From: Apus apus
Taxonomy: Eukaryota > Chordata > Aves > Apodiformes > Apodidae
Direction of reading: 5' to 3'
Assembly: GCF_020740795.1 (NCBI RefSeq)
Contig: NC_067299.1
Span: forward strand, 8,354,001 to 8,418,000
DNA length: 64,000 bases
Shown here: positions 33,951 through 44,749 of the stretch, one piece after another
Layout of the letters: each line of letters starts with the position of its first letter
Numbering within the stretch: the stretch's first letter is position 1
Position numbers and translations under genes: made by a program
Notes under the pieces: model-generated
The model's database searches: none
The model's input: only the letters and a program-made list of their open reading frames with translations
Told to the model about the DNA's origin: nothing

Positions 33951-34644
33951 GGTGGCTTCATCCAGCCTGTTGTTCTCCCTGGAATTGTGTATTCCCAGAG
34001 GCTGCTCCCAGGGGTGTGTGGGGCCCTTGGGGCACAGGCTGTGGCTGCCTCTGCTTCCTCCTGTGAGGAGATGCTCCTGCCAGCACCAAGAGGGGGGGGA
34101 AACCCTATAAAAATAGAGCAGAGTATAAAGAGGGCAGGACGTTTTGCCACTCTCTGAATTTTGCCCCTGAAGAGCTGGAACTAGATGGGAGTCTGTTTTC
34201 TCCCTGTGTTTGGATTTGCCTTCTGTGGCTCCAGCCTTTTCCTTCCCCCCTCCTGCCTCCCCAGGGCAGAGAGCAGGGAAAGCATCTTCAGCTTGCTAAA
34301 TATTTTAGTTACATCCCACCAGCCCTAAGTGCCTCCAGCCTCTGCTTGTCAGAAATCTGCTCATCAGCTCTTTGTGAGAGGAGGTTTGGTAGCAAACGAG
34401 AGGATTTCCATGGCCTGGGGTGGCTGGAGAGCACCAAGAGTCACCTCAGGGCTGGTGGGGTGCTGGAGATGCTCCTGGGGGGAACACCAGGATGGGGATG
34501 TGGCAGGGGTGGGGGGTGTGGTGCCTTGTTCACACCCCCTGTGATCAACCACCCTCTGTGCTCCTGCTGGGCTGGGGGGGCAGCTGGGGTGACTTTCTGA
34601 CTGCAGGCAGTTGGTTTAGCTCTGGGCTTGGCAGAGCAGTTGGG

Positions 34645-34708
34645 TTCATGGTTGGACTTGATGGTCTTAAAGGTCTTTGCAACCAGGGTGGTTCCGTGGC
34701 TCTGTGAT
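34645..34708 (+). mobile_element. CR1 LINE 3' end, short
   Basis: GGTTGGACTTGATGGTCTTA, AAGGTCTTTGCAACCA and a CTCTGTGATT tail: sense CR1 terminus of the same subfamily as at 33.9 kb. Confidence 0.78.
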
Positions 34709-35904
34709 TTACAGAAATATGTATATATATATAAATAAAATTCTAAACCAAGAAAGCAAAAAAGAACCCCAGAAAGAAACCAGCAGTGTTGCAGCTCCTC
34801 CTGCCATGAACTTCAGTCCCCAGCACTGGGTCAGCTTCCCTTCCCTGCCTCTTGCAGGTGACCCACAGCTCGTGATTTCCAAGGGGAACGTTGAGCCAAG
34901 GGAAAAATGATGTAAGGAACCAGATGGGTTTTGACCAGGCTCCTTCCTCAACCTCCTGGCTGGGCGTTGGTTCTGCACCTCCAGGGTGGGTCTCTGGCTG
35001 GGGGGGAGGGTCTCAGCATCTTGTTCATCTCCAAACAAGACTCATCCCAGCTCCTTCAGAAAGTCCTGCAAGAAATTCCACAGGGAATGACCCCCAGGCA
35101 GAACCAAGCTGCTGTTTTCCATGATCTGCTGTTGGGATTTGTTTCCTGATTACTCTCCTTGAAATAGATGCATTAAATATATTTATATTCCCCACTCAGA
35201 AGGGTGATACCAATACAAGAAATGTTTGAATTGTAACCAAGGAGACTCAGGTCAGGTGGGAGGGCACCTTCCTGTCAGGTAGAGGAATGATGTCCTGGCC
35301 TTTGGCAAGCTGAGGTGTCTCCATCCCTGGGAGCCCAAGAACAAGTTTCTTCTAAAACCACAACTAAATGAAAATAATCTGTAAGTAAAGAGAATCTGGC
35401 CCTGGGGAACAGGAATTGGCTTAAATTATCTGTCCCTGCCCCAACAGGCTGTTTTCTGTGGTATTTATAAGATGTTTTGGATTTTTAAAGGAAGGAACTG
35501 AAGCCAAGTTGTGCTGATGATTATAAGATGTGAAGTGCTGTTTGTGGAAGAGCCTGTCATGGGAAGGAGGGGGGAGCTGGGAAGGCAGGAAAAGGGATGG
35601 GGAATTTAACATGGAAAGCTTTGGATGTTCTGCAGTGCCTCCCTTTTTGCCCTCTTTTCTGGATGTTAAAACCTAACAGCTGCTGAGAAGGCCTGATGGT
35701 GGCAAGGGGGGTTATGGGCTTGGGAATGAGTAAATCCAAGTGGGTTTTTCCCCCCTCTCTCTGCTGATGTTCCAAGGGAAACCCTGTGGGGCCTCTTCTC
35801 CTTCCCTGGGGTGAGGTTGGACTGTGGGGTCTCCCTGGGCTGGAGAGAGGCCATTGCCTCTGCTGCCCAGGGTGGTAGAACCCCAAGGTCTCTTCTGCAT
35901 CAAT

Positions 35905-36520
35905 AGAATCATGGAATTCCAGGAGAACCTTGAGGATCATCTGGTCCAGCCTTTCTGGCTAGGACCATGGTTTAGATGTGATGGCCCAGCACCTTGTCAA
36001 GCTGGACCTTAGAACTGTAGAGTGTTGGGGAATCCAGCACTTCCCCTGGGGAGATGATTCCAACATCTGACTGTTCTGGTGAAACATTTTTCCTCTGGTT
36101 TCCAGGCAGGATCTCCCCAGGAGTAATTTGCACCCATTGCCCCTCATCTTTTTGATGGGACTCCTTGTACAAAGAGAGTCTCCATCTTCTCAGGAGCCAC
36201 CCTTTAACTACTGGAACATGGTCATAAGGTCTGCCCTGAGCCTTCTCTTCCCCAGGCTGGACAAACCCAGCTGTCTCAGCCTTTCCTCCCACAGAAGGTT
36301 TTCCAGTGCTTTGATCACCTCTGTGGCCCTTCCCTGGACCCTCTCCAGCTTGTCCACCTCTGTTTTGTGCAGCACGGACCAGAACTGAGCACAGTGCTCC
36401 AGAGGTGGCCTGATAAGCATCTAGTAGAGTAGGAGCCTCTTTGACTCTCCTGGTGATGCCCTTGTTGATGCAGCCCAGCAACCTCTTGGCATCCTTTGCT
36501 GCTGCATCCTCAGCCAACCC
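35905..36520 (-). mobile_element. Long CR1 LINE fragment next to LAT2 exon 1
   Basis: Antisense CR1 of about 600 bp. The left end is the 3' tail (TAGAATCATGGAATTCCAGG). The right part still reads as ORF2 on the minus strand (PPLEHCAQFWSVLHKTEVDK, QLGLSSLGKRRLR). It ends about 75 bases before the LAT2 exon 1 acceptor, so it may contribute promoter or intron sequence. Confidence 0.88.
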
Positions 36521-36605
36521 CCCAGATACCTGGAGAGTGACCCCCTCCCCACGTCCCCAGTGCTCACAGGTCCCCTTCCCTCTGTGTTCCAGGCTGGATG
36601 TGGCC

Positions 36606-36693
36606 ATGGCACAGCTGGAGCTGCTGTGGGTGGCCACTCTGCTGATGCTGTTTGGGGCCACCATCAGCCTCTGCCTCAAGTGCCAGCGCTCGG
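36606..36693 (+). CDS. LAT2: LAT2 coding exon 1
   Basis: Residues 1-29 plus one base: transmembrane anchor and CxxC motif. Donor GTAAGG. A TTCCAG acceptor 13 bases before the ATG implies that the exon begins at 36593. Confidence 0.93.
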
Positions 36694-39600
36694 GTAAGGT
36701 CCTGTCCTGGTGCTCTGGGGTCCTGTCCTGGTGCTCTGGGGTCCTCCCTGCCATCCCCAGGCTGGGCTGGGGTCGTCTCACTAGGCAAACCTTTCCCTCT
36801 TGGGATGTCCCCTCCGGGTGGGTTTGGTTCTGCTCAGCAGTGTGAGGGCTCAGGGAGCTTTGCCCTCCCAGGGATGTTCCCTGGAGCTGGGAAGGGTCTC
36901 TGCTGGTGGCTGAGGAGCAGCTGAGGTCCTCTGACCTCACTGTGGGCTGCAGACCCCTCTTCATGGCCACCCTGGTGGGTGGCTTTGGGACAACCCTGCC
37001 CAGGAGGACCATCTCTGGCTGCACAGCTCCTGGGGCAGGCGGGGGAGGAGGGGCTGGGGATACGTTTGTACGCCCATGAAATACACCCAGAGTGGGGTGA
37101 GCACCCAGCCCAGGGGGTTCAAGCCCCCCTCTGAGCACTGGGTGGGTTTCACTGGAGGGGAGAAGCTGGGGGTGGGGTCTGGGGGCAGGGTCTGGCTTTG
37201 CCATGTCTGGGAAATACCACTAGTTCAACACGCTTTAAAAAACATTAATCCAAACCCCACTGGAGCTGCTGCTCCCTGCCACTGCTGTCCTGGCAGAAGA
37301 AGTCTTGTGAATGTCTTTTCTTGGTCTTTCTGACCTTTAGCTCCCAAATCATCCTTTTCTAAGAGCTTTTTTTCCCCCCTCTCCTTTGTCATCCAGCCAC
37401 CAAGAGAGAGAAGCAGCCGAGGCAGCGGAGGAGCCAGTAAGTTGCCTTTCTCTGTTGCACTTCTCCCCCGTGCAGCTCACCCAGGGCAAGATCCTGCCAG
37501 AGCCAGACCCCTTCCGTGCCTCCCAACTCAAATCCAGGGTGATACCAAAGCAAATAACCCTGGAATGGGACATGCAGGGCAGGCTGCCCCAGCCTGGGGT
37601 CCTGCCCGAGGGGTGATACCTTCCCAGAGAACAACCCCAAACGAAATAGAAGCTCTGCCCGTGGTGCCAGTGAGAACTTAACTAGTTGGAAAGGGGTCTG
37701 GGAGAATTGGAAGGGTAAGTTCTGGTCCTTTGTGGCCCCTCGGGGTGGTTGGTAACTTTGATAAATGAGCCCCTGCCCTTGGCTGGTGCTGGTGGGACCT
37801 GGTGTCAGAGCAACCACCGCCCCGCGGCGCGCGTGGTGGAGGGAACGCTCTGCTCACACCCCCCTTGGTTCCCTTCAGCAGCAGCAAAACCACATCAAGA
37901 AAGGGGAAAAAAAAAAAAAAAGCTGACTTGTGACCTTTGGCATAGGAGGAGCAGACGTGGTGCAAAGGGGATTTGTGGGGCTGGGGTGTTGGCCCTGCCC
38001 TGCTGGCCCAGGGGAAAGGCTTCGGGGTGACCCGTTTGGGAAAGCCAGCCCGGGCTCCATCTCCTTCAGGCTGGTGCTGAATTGTCCCAACTTCTGGAGA
38101 TTTTATACCTGGATGAGGTGATTTGACTTCAGATGCAGAGCTGAGTGCTCTTCTGAGAGCTCTGCTGTGGGTTCTTTGGGGCTTTTTGCAAGCCAAGGGG
38201 TTTCACGCTGGTGTGTTTGCAGTGAGGTCCTTTGCCCAACACCTGGTGGCCCTGCCAGCCCAGCCCCATGAGTGTTGTCTTGGGGTGGGGGGTGACCTGA
38301 ATCAAGAACCTGGGGGAGGGAAAAGGACACTGCCAGGGTCCCAAAATCAGAGTTCCTGGGGGCCTGTGTGCAGCTGTGGGTGAGGAGCCACTGAGTCCCA
38401 TGGAGCTCTGAAGAGCAGCTCCCCTGCTCACTGGGTATCAGGAGGTCAGTGGGCATGGGTGGTGCTTTTCTTGTTGATCACAGGTGTTATTTTATTTAGG
38501 TTGCTGATAAGGGATGTTGGGAGGGACAGGGGAAACAGTGGGGTTTGAAGCCATCCCATGGGTGAGCACCCAGTTTCTTCTGGGTGAAAATGCTCTTCTG
38601 GCCTTAACTGGTGCATTGAATGTCAGGGTAGGAATGATCCTAAATGATGTTTTCCTCACCCCTGGGGTCCTTCCCTTAGCTGGTGGCTGTTCTGCCAATG
38701 GTCCATAAGCACATCTTGGCTTTGAAGGGTCGATGATGAGCCTGGGAAGCTGCTCCCAGCTCCTCTGGGTCCTGCCGGATGCTCCAAATGATGCAGCTCA
38801 GCATCTTGCCAAGCCCAGTGGGGAGGCTGGGCTCCCTTCTTACCAAACATTGATCTATTTTCCTTCTCCTAGACCCCAAAATTGAGCTGAGGTTCTACCT
38901 CTGTTTTTTTCCAGGCTTGGAAGCCAGCAGAGGTTTGAGGTGATTCGATCCCATTCCAGTGAGTATGGACGTTGGGGTGGAGGTTCCACATGCACAGAGT
39001 GGGGAGAAAGGAAAAATAAAAGGGTCACCTCGAAGCCAGGAAGTAAAATGATGAGACTGAGGTTGTCAAAGCCACCTTAGATGCTTCTAGGAATGGGAAT
39101 TCTGAGCTGTAGGGGGGGGGGGGTGGAAATCTCCCTTCAGATTGAAAATAACTCACCAAAGTGAGGGGATCGAAACACGATGACTGGGGAACCTGGGCCC
39201 TTCAAACCCCCCTGCTTGCCCTGTGAAAACACCAGAGTGGGTGAAACCAAATTGCTGGGAGTGACTCGTTTACCACCAGCCCTCCTGCAGCAAGGTGGGT
39301 TTGCCCCTGGGCTTTTGGTACCTGCCCTGAAGTGCTGGCAGGGGCTGCACTCGGTGCCACTGTCAGCAGGTGGGCTCTGTGGGGCTGCTCCTTCCCCTGG
39401 GCCCCACAAACCCACCCCCCCCCCAAGTCTTTGCTTCAGCCCTGCCCAGCTGGAAGCTGAAGGTGCTGAGCATGGGAAAGGACCCAAAATGAAGCAGGTT
39501 TTGGGGGGGAAAATGGAACCAAAGCATCTGCTGGGATTGCAGCCTTCTGTGGTGGGTGCTGGTTGGCTCTGCAGCCTGCACAGGCACCAGCTCTGCCCCT

Positions 39601-42600
39601 CTTTGCTTCTTCCCATTTGGGCCACTTCTGTACTTTCAAGGAGTGATTTGGAAGCTGTTTCAGGTTGCATCAGAAAAACTTCTGGCAGTAGCAGGGAATC
39701 CTCTCGGGGGGGGGGCCTGCTCTGTGCTCCCTGAAAGATCTGCTGCAATAATGAACCTCTGGTTTTGTCCTTGGCACCAGCTGCAGCCCGAGGGCTGGAA
39801 CAAATTAAGGCACCTGAGAACTTCTCAATAGCAAGGTAGGTAAAATGCCAACTAAATCCAGCTGTGGGGGCCAAGGTTGGATGAACAGCACCCAGCTGAG
39901 GGGGATGGTCAGGATTTGGGACTGGGTTCAGGACCCTGCACTGGGGCTTGGGCTCCAGTTTATTGATGGTCAATAGTGGGTTTAGGCTTTTTCTGAATTT
40001 TCTTCAGTCTGATTGTGTCTTCCTGCAATGGAACCCAAGGGTGTGAGCTGTGGCTGGAACAGGCACAGCATGAAAAACATGGCCATGCTTTGCTTCCAGG
40101 CAGTTTGAGATGAGGAATCCCCTTCTCCCCATCCCCAGAACACCCAAGGACCACATGGCCACATTCAGGCAGTTATTTCCATCTTGAGGTTTGACCCCAA
40201 TCTCCCATTGCTCTGTGTGTGTCCTGGAGTCACAGAATGGTTTGGGTTGGAAGGGATCTTAAAGACCATCTAGATCCAACCCCCTGCATGGGCAGGGACA
40301 CCTCCCACCAGCCCAGGCTGCTCCAAGCCCCATCCAACCTGCCCTTCAACACTGCCAGGGATGGGGCAGCCACAGCTTCCCTGGGCAGCCTGGGCCAGTG
40401 CCTTCCTGCCCTCATGGTGTCCTGCTCTAATTCACACAGAGGTTTCACAAATGCTCCTTCTGGTTTAGTCACTGCTGGGGTTTGCAGCCCCTGGGATGGT
40501 TTGCTTAGACCTGGGATTTTAGCTCCCTTTCCTCTCTTTCAGGAAAGCCCCCAAGGAGCTCAGAGCCTCCAGCTGTGCTGGATATGGTGAGCATCTCCCT
40601 GGAATGGGCCCAGCTCAACACCCTCCCCATCCGTGTAGAACCACAACACCCATAGCTGGGGGTGTTACAGAGCTTGGTGTGTCGGTGCCAGCCAGGAACT
40701 CCCATCAGTTTTGGGGGAGATGGAGCCTCTGAGAGGCTGGTTCCTGCAGGAGCACGGGCAGGGCACCCTGGGACTTATCCTGGGACCAAGCTGGGTGCTG
40801 ACAGAACCCACTGCTGTCATCAGCACCTGCTGATGCTCATGGCTGGTCTGTGCAGTGATGTGAGGAACCCAATTCAGATGCTTAATGAGAACCACCCTGG
40901 GTGTGAGCTGAAAACCCAGCACCCAACCTGCTGTGCCTGACCACTCCTGCTTGGAGCCACAGGGCCAGGTCATTTCCATTTCCACCCCTGGCTGTCCCAG
41001 CAACTCTGCCCTGGGATGTCCAACCTCTCAGCTCTGTCCCCCTGCCCTGAGCAAAGAGCTGAGTGGGACCAATGATGCCAAAACTCTTGGTGGCTCCATC
41101 ACCAAATCTCTCCCGTTGCTCAGCCTGAGCCTCACGTGCCCCTCTGCTTTTCCCCAGGGAGCAGGAGCCAGGCCAGGTATCAGAACTTCCTGACAGGTAA
41201 ATGCTGCAGCCACTGCCCCACAGGTGTGGGGAGGGAGGGATGTGGAGGAGACAAAGGGTCCCTGGATGTGGGGAGGGAGGGATGTGGAGTCAAGGAGGGG
41301 TCCCTGGGGTGCAGGAAGAGTCCAGAGGGGATGAGGGTTCCCTGGGATGTGGGGAAGGAAGGGTCCAGAGGGGATGAGGGTTCCCTGGGATGTGGGGAAG
41401 GAAGGGTCCAGAGGGGATGAGGGTTCCCTGGGTTGAGGGTTCCCTGGGATGTGGGGAGGGAAGGACATGGACCTGCTGAGGGATCCTGGGATGGGGAGCA
41501 CACAGGAGCTGACGTGGCACCTGGCAGAGCTCTGGCCTCATGAGTTGCTTGGGGAGCTGATCAGCAGCCTGAGCAGAGGGGCTGGGATCCCAGCGAGTTC
41601 CCCGCTCCCCCCGGGGCAGCCCGGGCCCTAAGAGGATTATTGGAGCTGTGCTCTCCTTTCCCAGACTGGGGAGGATATTCCCTGTCTCCCTGCCAGCTGG
41701 CAGGATCCCTGTGAGCAGCAGTGAGCCCTGGTTTTCTCCAGGCCCTGCTCCATCCCCCCCAGCTCAGCTGGTGGCTGGGATTCAGGGCTCCCCAGCTGCT
41801 GGGAGCAGCTGCTCCTGTGGCTCCCGGGGAATCCACCCGGGATGCTCTGGGAGGGTTGGGTTGGAGCTCAGGGAATGGCAGGTGCTGACAGCAAACCCTT
41901 TGTCCTGCAGAGGACAGCCTGGAAGGGGATGCTGCCTACGTGTAAGTAGCCGGTCCCTGCCCACCAGCACCATCCAGCAGAGCTGTACTGGTCCCCAGTA
42001 TGGACCTGGCTCTCTCCCAGCTCAGGCTGGGGAGCCGTGGGCAGCCTCAGGCAGAAGGAGCTCATGGTGGCTGCTCTTTCCACAGGGATCCCATCTCTCT
42101 GGATTACTACAACTGTGCTGGGTTCTTCACTCCACCCGAGGGTGAGGTCTCCATGTGGGCAGGGTGGGTTTCTCCTCCCGTGGCTCCAGGGAGCCCAGGA
42201 CACTTCCCTCACCTCCCTTTGCCTGGTGTTGCTGTCCAGCCTGGAGCAAGCACGGGGCCAGGAGATGCTCATGAAGGGGTGTAGTGGAGCTGTGGAGCAT
42301 GAGGGATGCCCAAGCCCTGGTCAGTCCATCCTGCCATGGCCACAGAGGCTCCGTGGTGCTGGTGATGCTGCTCCCATGGGGCCCAGTTGGACTGCCCAGG
42401 GGGTGTCCTGTCCCTGGGTCAGTGCAGGCTGTGCCACCAAGGCTAATGACTCTTTAGCTAATGTGTATTTCACTGAGGGAAACGGGGCTCTCCTGCAGGT
42501 GCTGGGGGATCCTCCCAAGTCACCTATGCTTCCTCAAGTCCTTTGTCCATCCCTCTTCCTTCTCTCCACCAGAGAAAGAGGAGGATTCCAGTTCCTACCA

Positions 42601-44719
42601 AAACGTGATCGTTGGTGTGTCCCACGGCTCTGATCTGGGTACGTGTGGTGTTCTCATGGTCTGTGGGTGTTGGATGAAGGTTTCTGGAAGTGCAGGGAGG
42701 GATGGAAACCTGCTCAGCTGAGGGAAAACCCCCTGGTTCACAGGCTCAGCTCCGAGCTGGGGGGCAGGGGAGAACAGATCTGGAGCATTTCCCCTTTCTG
42801 CAGGAGAAGGCATGTGGTGACACCTGGCCAGCCAAGACCTCCTCTCTGAGCTGATCCCTCTGACTTGGAGGTTTCTGCAGCAGTTCAGGAGCTTTATGGG
42901 CTGCATTGCTTCCCTAGGATTTCAAGTGTTGTCACAGCCAAGATCCACCCTGGCTCTAGCCCCCAGCCCAGGTTTCTCACCACATCCAGCCCATAAAGGC
43001 CGTGGCCACTGAGCTGCTGGGGGGGTGGTGTTGGACCACAGTGTCTGCTTAAGGGCTTCCAGCTTCTGTCCTGGGGTGTTGCAATCAAAATAGGAAGCCG
43101 AGTTGGTTTCCTTCAGCATGATAACACGTCCTTCTGCAGTGCTGGAGCCTGCCCTGCTCCTGCCAGCCTTTGTACAGAGGGACTGGAGGAGGCAGGAGCA
43201 GCAGGGACCAGCCCCATCCCTGTCCTGTGGGTATCCAGGTCCATCCTCAGGGCTGGAAAAGCGATGAGGCAGGACCAGCAAACCGGTGGCAGGAAGGCTG
43301 GGAGCTCAGCCACATGCACAGGGGGGTGCTGGGGGTGTTCTCAATGATCCAGTTTTAGTCCTCTCCCCGTTCAGCATCATCCTGCCCAAACTCCTCCCTC
43401 ACAGATGATGCTCCAGACTACGAGAACAGCGCGGCCATAGACGCGTGGAAGCTCCAGCACACAGGTCTGTTCTCAGCAGGTGTTGCTGCTTGGGGATGGG
43501 GCTCATGGGCAGGGAGCCTGTTGTGCTAGACCAGCACTGACCAGCTCAGGGTGATGCTGCCATCACCCCTGGCTTGAGTTATTTATTTCCCCCCCCCCCC
43601 AATCATCTGTGAAAAATACCCCCTGCCTGAAGGGGCTCCAGGAAACTTGGGGATGGACTTTGGACATGGGCATGGAGTGACAGAGCAAGGGAGAATGGCT
43701 TTAAACTAGAAGAAGGGAGGTTTGGGTTAGACATTATGAATCAATTCTTTGCTGTGAGGCTGGTGAGACCCTGGCCCAGGTTGCCCAGAGAAGCTGTGGC
43801 TGCCCCATCCCTGGCAGTGTTGAAGGGCAGGTTGAATGGGGCTTGGAGCAGCCTGGGCTGGTGGGAGGTGTCCCTGCCCATGCAGAGGGGTTGGGGCTGG
43901 GATGATCTTTAAAAGTTTCCTTCCAAGCCAAACCATTTGATGATCTGGTTCTATGATTCACTGTGCAAATTGCTGCACACACTTGGAACTGAATGCTGCT
44001 GTGATGGGACATGGTGCTGCTCCTGCTCAGGAGGCTCTGGGGGAGGTGCCCAAACCCTGACCCCGGGGGGCTGCAGGGGAGCCTCTCTCCTCGTGACTTA
44101 TATCCCCTTATGTTTGGAAGTCGCTCTAGTGCAAGCTCAGCCTCATAATCCCCTCCAGCAAAGCACACCCTGTGGGTCACCCACCTCCCCTGCAGTCCTG
44201 GGGGTGCAGGGCTCTGAAACCAACCTCTGAACAGCAGTTTCATCTGACCTGTGGCTTCCTGTGCTGCACGCGGGGTGGCCCGGCCTGGGCGACAGTCACG
44301 AGTGTGCACAGATCTGTGTAAGGGCTTTCTGCCCCTGCTGTGGGAGCTGCCTGAGCAAATGGGTTCTTGTTACCCTGTTTGCCAGCTCTCCAGATTGCAT
44401 CTGTCTCTTTTGGCCCTGAGAAGCTGTGGTCGCTGCTCACAGGGCGTTTGCAAATTTGCTGTCACCCTTTGGAAGCCCCTTCGAGGAGAGGTTTTGGTGC
44501 TGTGACCTGAGGTCAGGAAAAGGTGCCAGTGCTTGCAGGCTCAGCCCTGGCAGGATGGACAGGGTGTCTGTGAGGTGTCGAGTGGTTTGGATCAACCTGC
44601 TGACTGACCAGTGCTCCCACCCCACCCCAGCCTCGCAGGCAGCCAGCCCGGATGAGGAGCCCGACTACGAGAACACGACCCCGGTGTCAGGCCCTGCCCC
44701 TTGGGCCAAGCCAAGGTGA
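36606..44719 (+). CDS. LAT2: Linker for activation of T cells family member 2 (NTAL/LAB)
   Basis: Eleven small exons join to 203 residues (human 243). LAT2 is a membrane adaptor phosphorylated after FcepsilonRI, Fc-gamma and B-cell receptor engagement; its phosphotyrosines recruit GRB2. Seen here: a very short extracellular start, a transmembrane segment at about residues 5-24, and a juxtamembrane CLKC (CxxC palmitoylation motif, about 23-26). A cytoplasmic tail follows with tyrosine motifs Y98-QNF, Y113-VDP, Y121/Y122, Y141-QNV, Y160-ENS and Y187-ENT. YxN is the GRB2 SH2 consensus. YQNF, AYxDP, YxNV, DYxNS and the last YxN also occur in human LAT2 in the same order. The ATG sits in GCCATGG just after a likely 3' splice site (exon start 36593), so at least one upstream non-coding exon is expected. 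A 5' CR1 abuts the first coding exon. The gene is convergent with RFC2. Confidence 0.94.
36700..36743. repeat. 21-bp tandem duplication
   Basis: Two copies of GTCCTGTCCTGGTGCTCTGGG just inside LAT2 intron 1. Confidence 0.9.
37397..37436 (+). CDS. LAT2: LAT2 exon 2
   Basis: Residues 30-42 plus two bases (ATKREKQPRQRRS), a basic juxtamembrane segment like human PGAKRSEKIYQQRS. Acceptor ATCCAG, donor GTAAGT. Confidence 0.9.
38915..38958 (+). CDS. LAT2: LAT2 exon 3
   Basis: Residues 43-57 plus one base (QLGSQQRFEVIRSHS). Acceptor TTCCAG, donor GTGAGT. Assigned from phase continuity and partial similarity. Confidence 0.82.
39781..39835 (+). CDS. LAT2: LAT2 exon 4
   Basis: Residues 58-75 plus two bases (AARGLEQIKAPENFSIA). 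Acceptor CACCAG, donor GTAGGT. The phase fits both neighbours; sequence similarity to mammals is weak here. Confidence 0.75.
40228..40408 (-). mobile_element. CR1 LINE 3' end in LAT2 intron 4
   Basis: Antisense CR1 tail, AGTCACAGAATGGTTTGGGT through CCTGGGCAGCCTGGGCC. It forms part of piece 3 of the RFC2 patch. Confidence 0.87.
40239..40565 (+). repeat. LAT2 intron 4/exon 5 counterpart of the patch (piece 3)
   Basis: Antisense CR1 3' end, unique intron 4 sequence, the exon 5 acceptor and the first 23 bases of exon 5. It matches 58547-58874 inverted. In the 153-base non-CR1 part I count four differences. Confidence 0.9.
40543..40586 (+). CDS. LAT2: LAT2 exon 5
   Basis: Residues 76-90 plus one base ([15 protein letters not shown]). 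Acceptor TTTCAG, donor GTGAGC. Its first 23 bases, acceptor and part of intron 4 are duplicated in RFC2 intron 1 (58547-58874). Confidence 0.78.
41158..41196 (+). CDS. LAT2: LAT2 exon 6
   Basis: Residues 91-103 plus one base (GSRSQARYQNFLT). It contains the YQNF motif also present in human (SRYQNF). Acceptor CCCCAG, donor GTAAAT. Confidence 0.9.
41222..41470. repeat. G-rich VNTR in LAT2 intron 6
   Basis: Irregular repeats of GATGTGGGGA(A/G)GGAAGG plus GTCCAGAGGGGATGAGGGTT; the core unit is about 43 bp. The strand is strongly purine-rich. Confidence 0.88.
41911..41941 (+). CDS. LAT2: LAT2 exon 7
   Basis: Residues 104-113 plus two bases (EDSLEGDAAY). The tyrosine begins the AYVDP motif (human AYIDP). 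Acceptor CTGCAG, donor GTAAGT. Confidence 0.9.
42086..42141 (+). CDS. LAT2: LAT2 exon 8
   Basis: Residues 114-132 plus one base (VDPISLDYYNCAGFFTPPE). It matches human DPIAMEYYNWGRFSKPPE. Acceptor CACAG, donor GTGAGG. Confidence 0.94.
42573..42638 (+). CDS. LAT2: LAT2 exon 9
   Basis: Residues 133-154 plus one base (EKEEDSSSYQNVIVGVSHGS). It contains the GRB2-type motif YQNV (human SYENV). Acceptor CACCAG, donor GTACGT. Confidence 0.93.
43405..43464 (+). CDS. LAT2: LAT2 exon 10
   Basis: Residues 155-174 plus one base (DDAPDYENSAAIDAWKLQHT). It contains DYENS (human DYQNSASIHQW). Acceptor TCACAG, donor GTCTGT. Confidence 0.93.
43625..43960 (+). mobile_element. CR1 LINE fragment in LAT2 intron 10
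   Basis: Sense CR1 of about 335 bp, from GAAGGGGCTCCAGGAAACTT to the tail TTGATGATCTGGTTCTATGA. Confidence 0.87.
44631..44719 (+). CDS. LAT2: LAT2 exon 11 (terminal)
   Basis: Residues 175-203 and TGA (SPDEEPDYENTTP region). It contains the last YxN motif (human EPDYVNGE). Acceptor CCCCAG. AATAAA begins six bases after the stop. Confidence 0.93.
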
Positions 44720-44725
44720 AAAGGG

Positions 44726-44731
44726 AATAAA
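44726..44731 (+). terminator. LAT2 proximal polyadenylation signal
   Basis: AATAAA starting 7 bases after the last base of the stop codon, followed directly by a GT-rich stretch (GGGTGGGTGTGTTTGTG). This would give a 3' UTR of only about 25 nt. Confidence 0.6.
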
Positions 44732-44749
44732 GGGTGGGTGTGTTTGTGT

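Larger units (their letters stand above)
23891..36592. other. EIF4H-LAT2 intergenic region
   Basis: No protein-coding exon was recognised. It contains CR1 fragments, the 16-bp minisatellite at 28.6-29.2 kb, a small tandem duplication at 27.04-27.11 kb, an AT microsatellite, and a GC-rich stretch at 31.3-31.8 kb that could hold a non-coding LAT2 first exon. An isolated AATAAA at 28398 after an A-run has no gene attached. Confidence 0.7.

Noticed and set aside
35972-37204. 410-codon minus-strand open frame overlapping LAT2 exon 1
   Set aside because: Most of it is CR1 ORF2 remnant fused to LAT2 intron antisense; not a gene.
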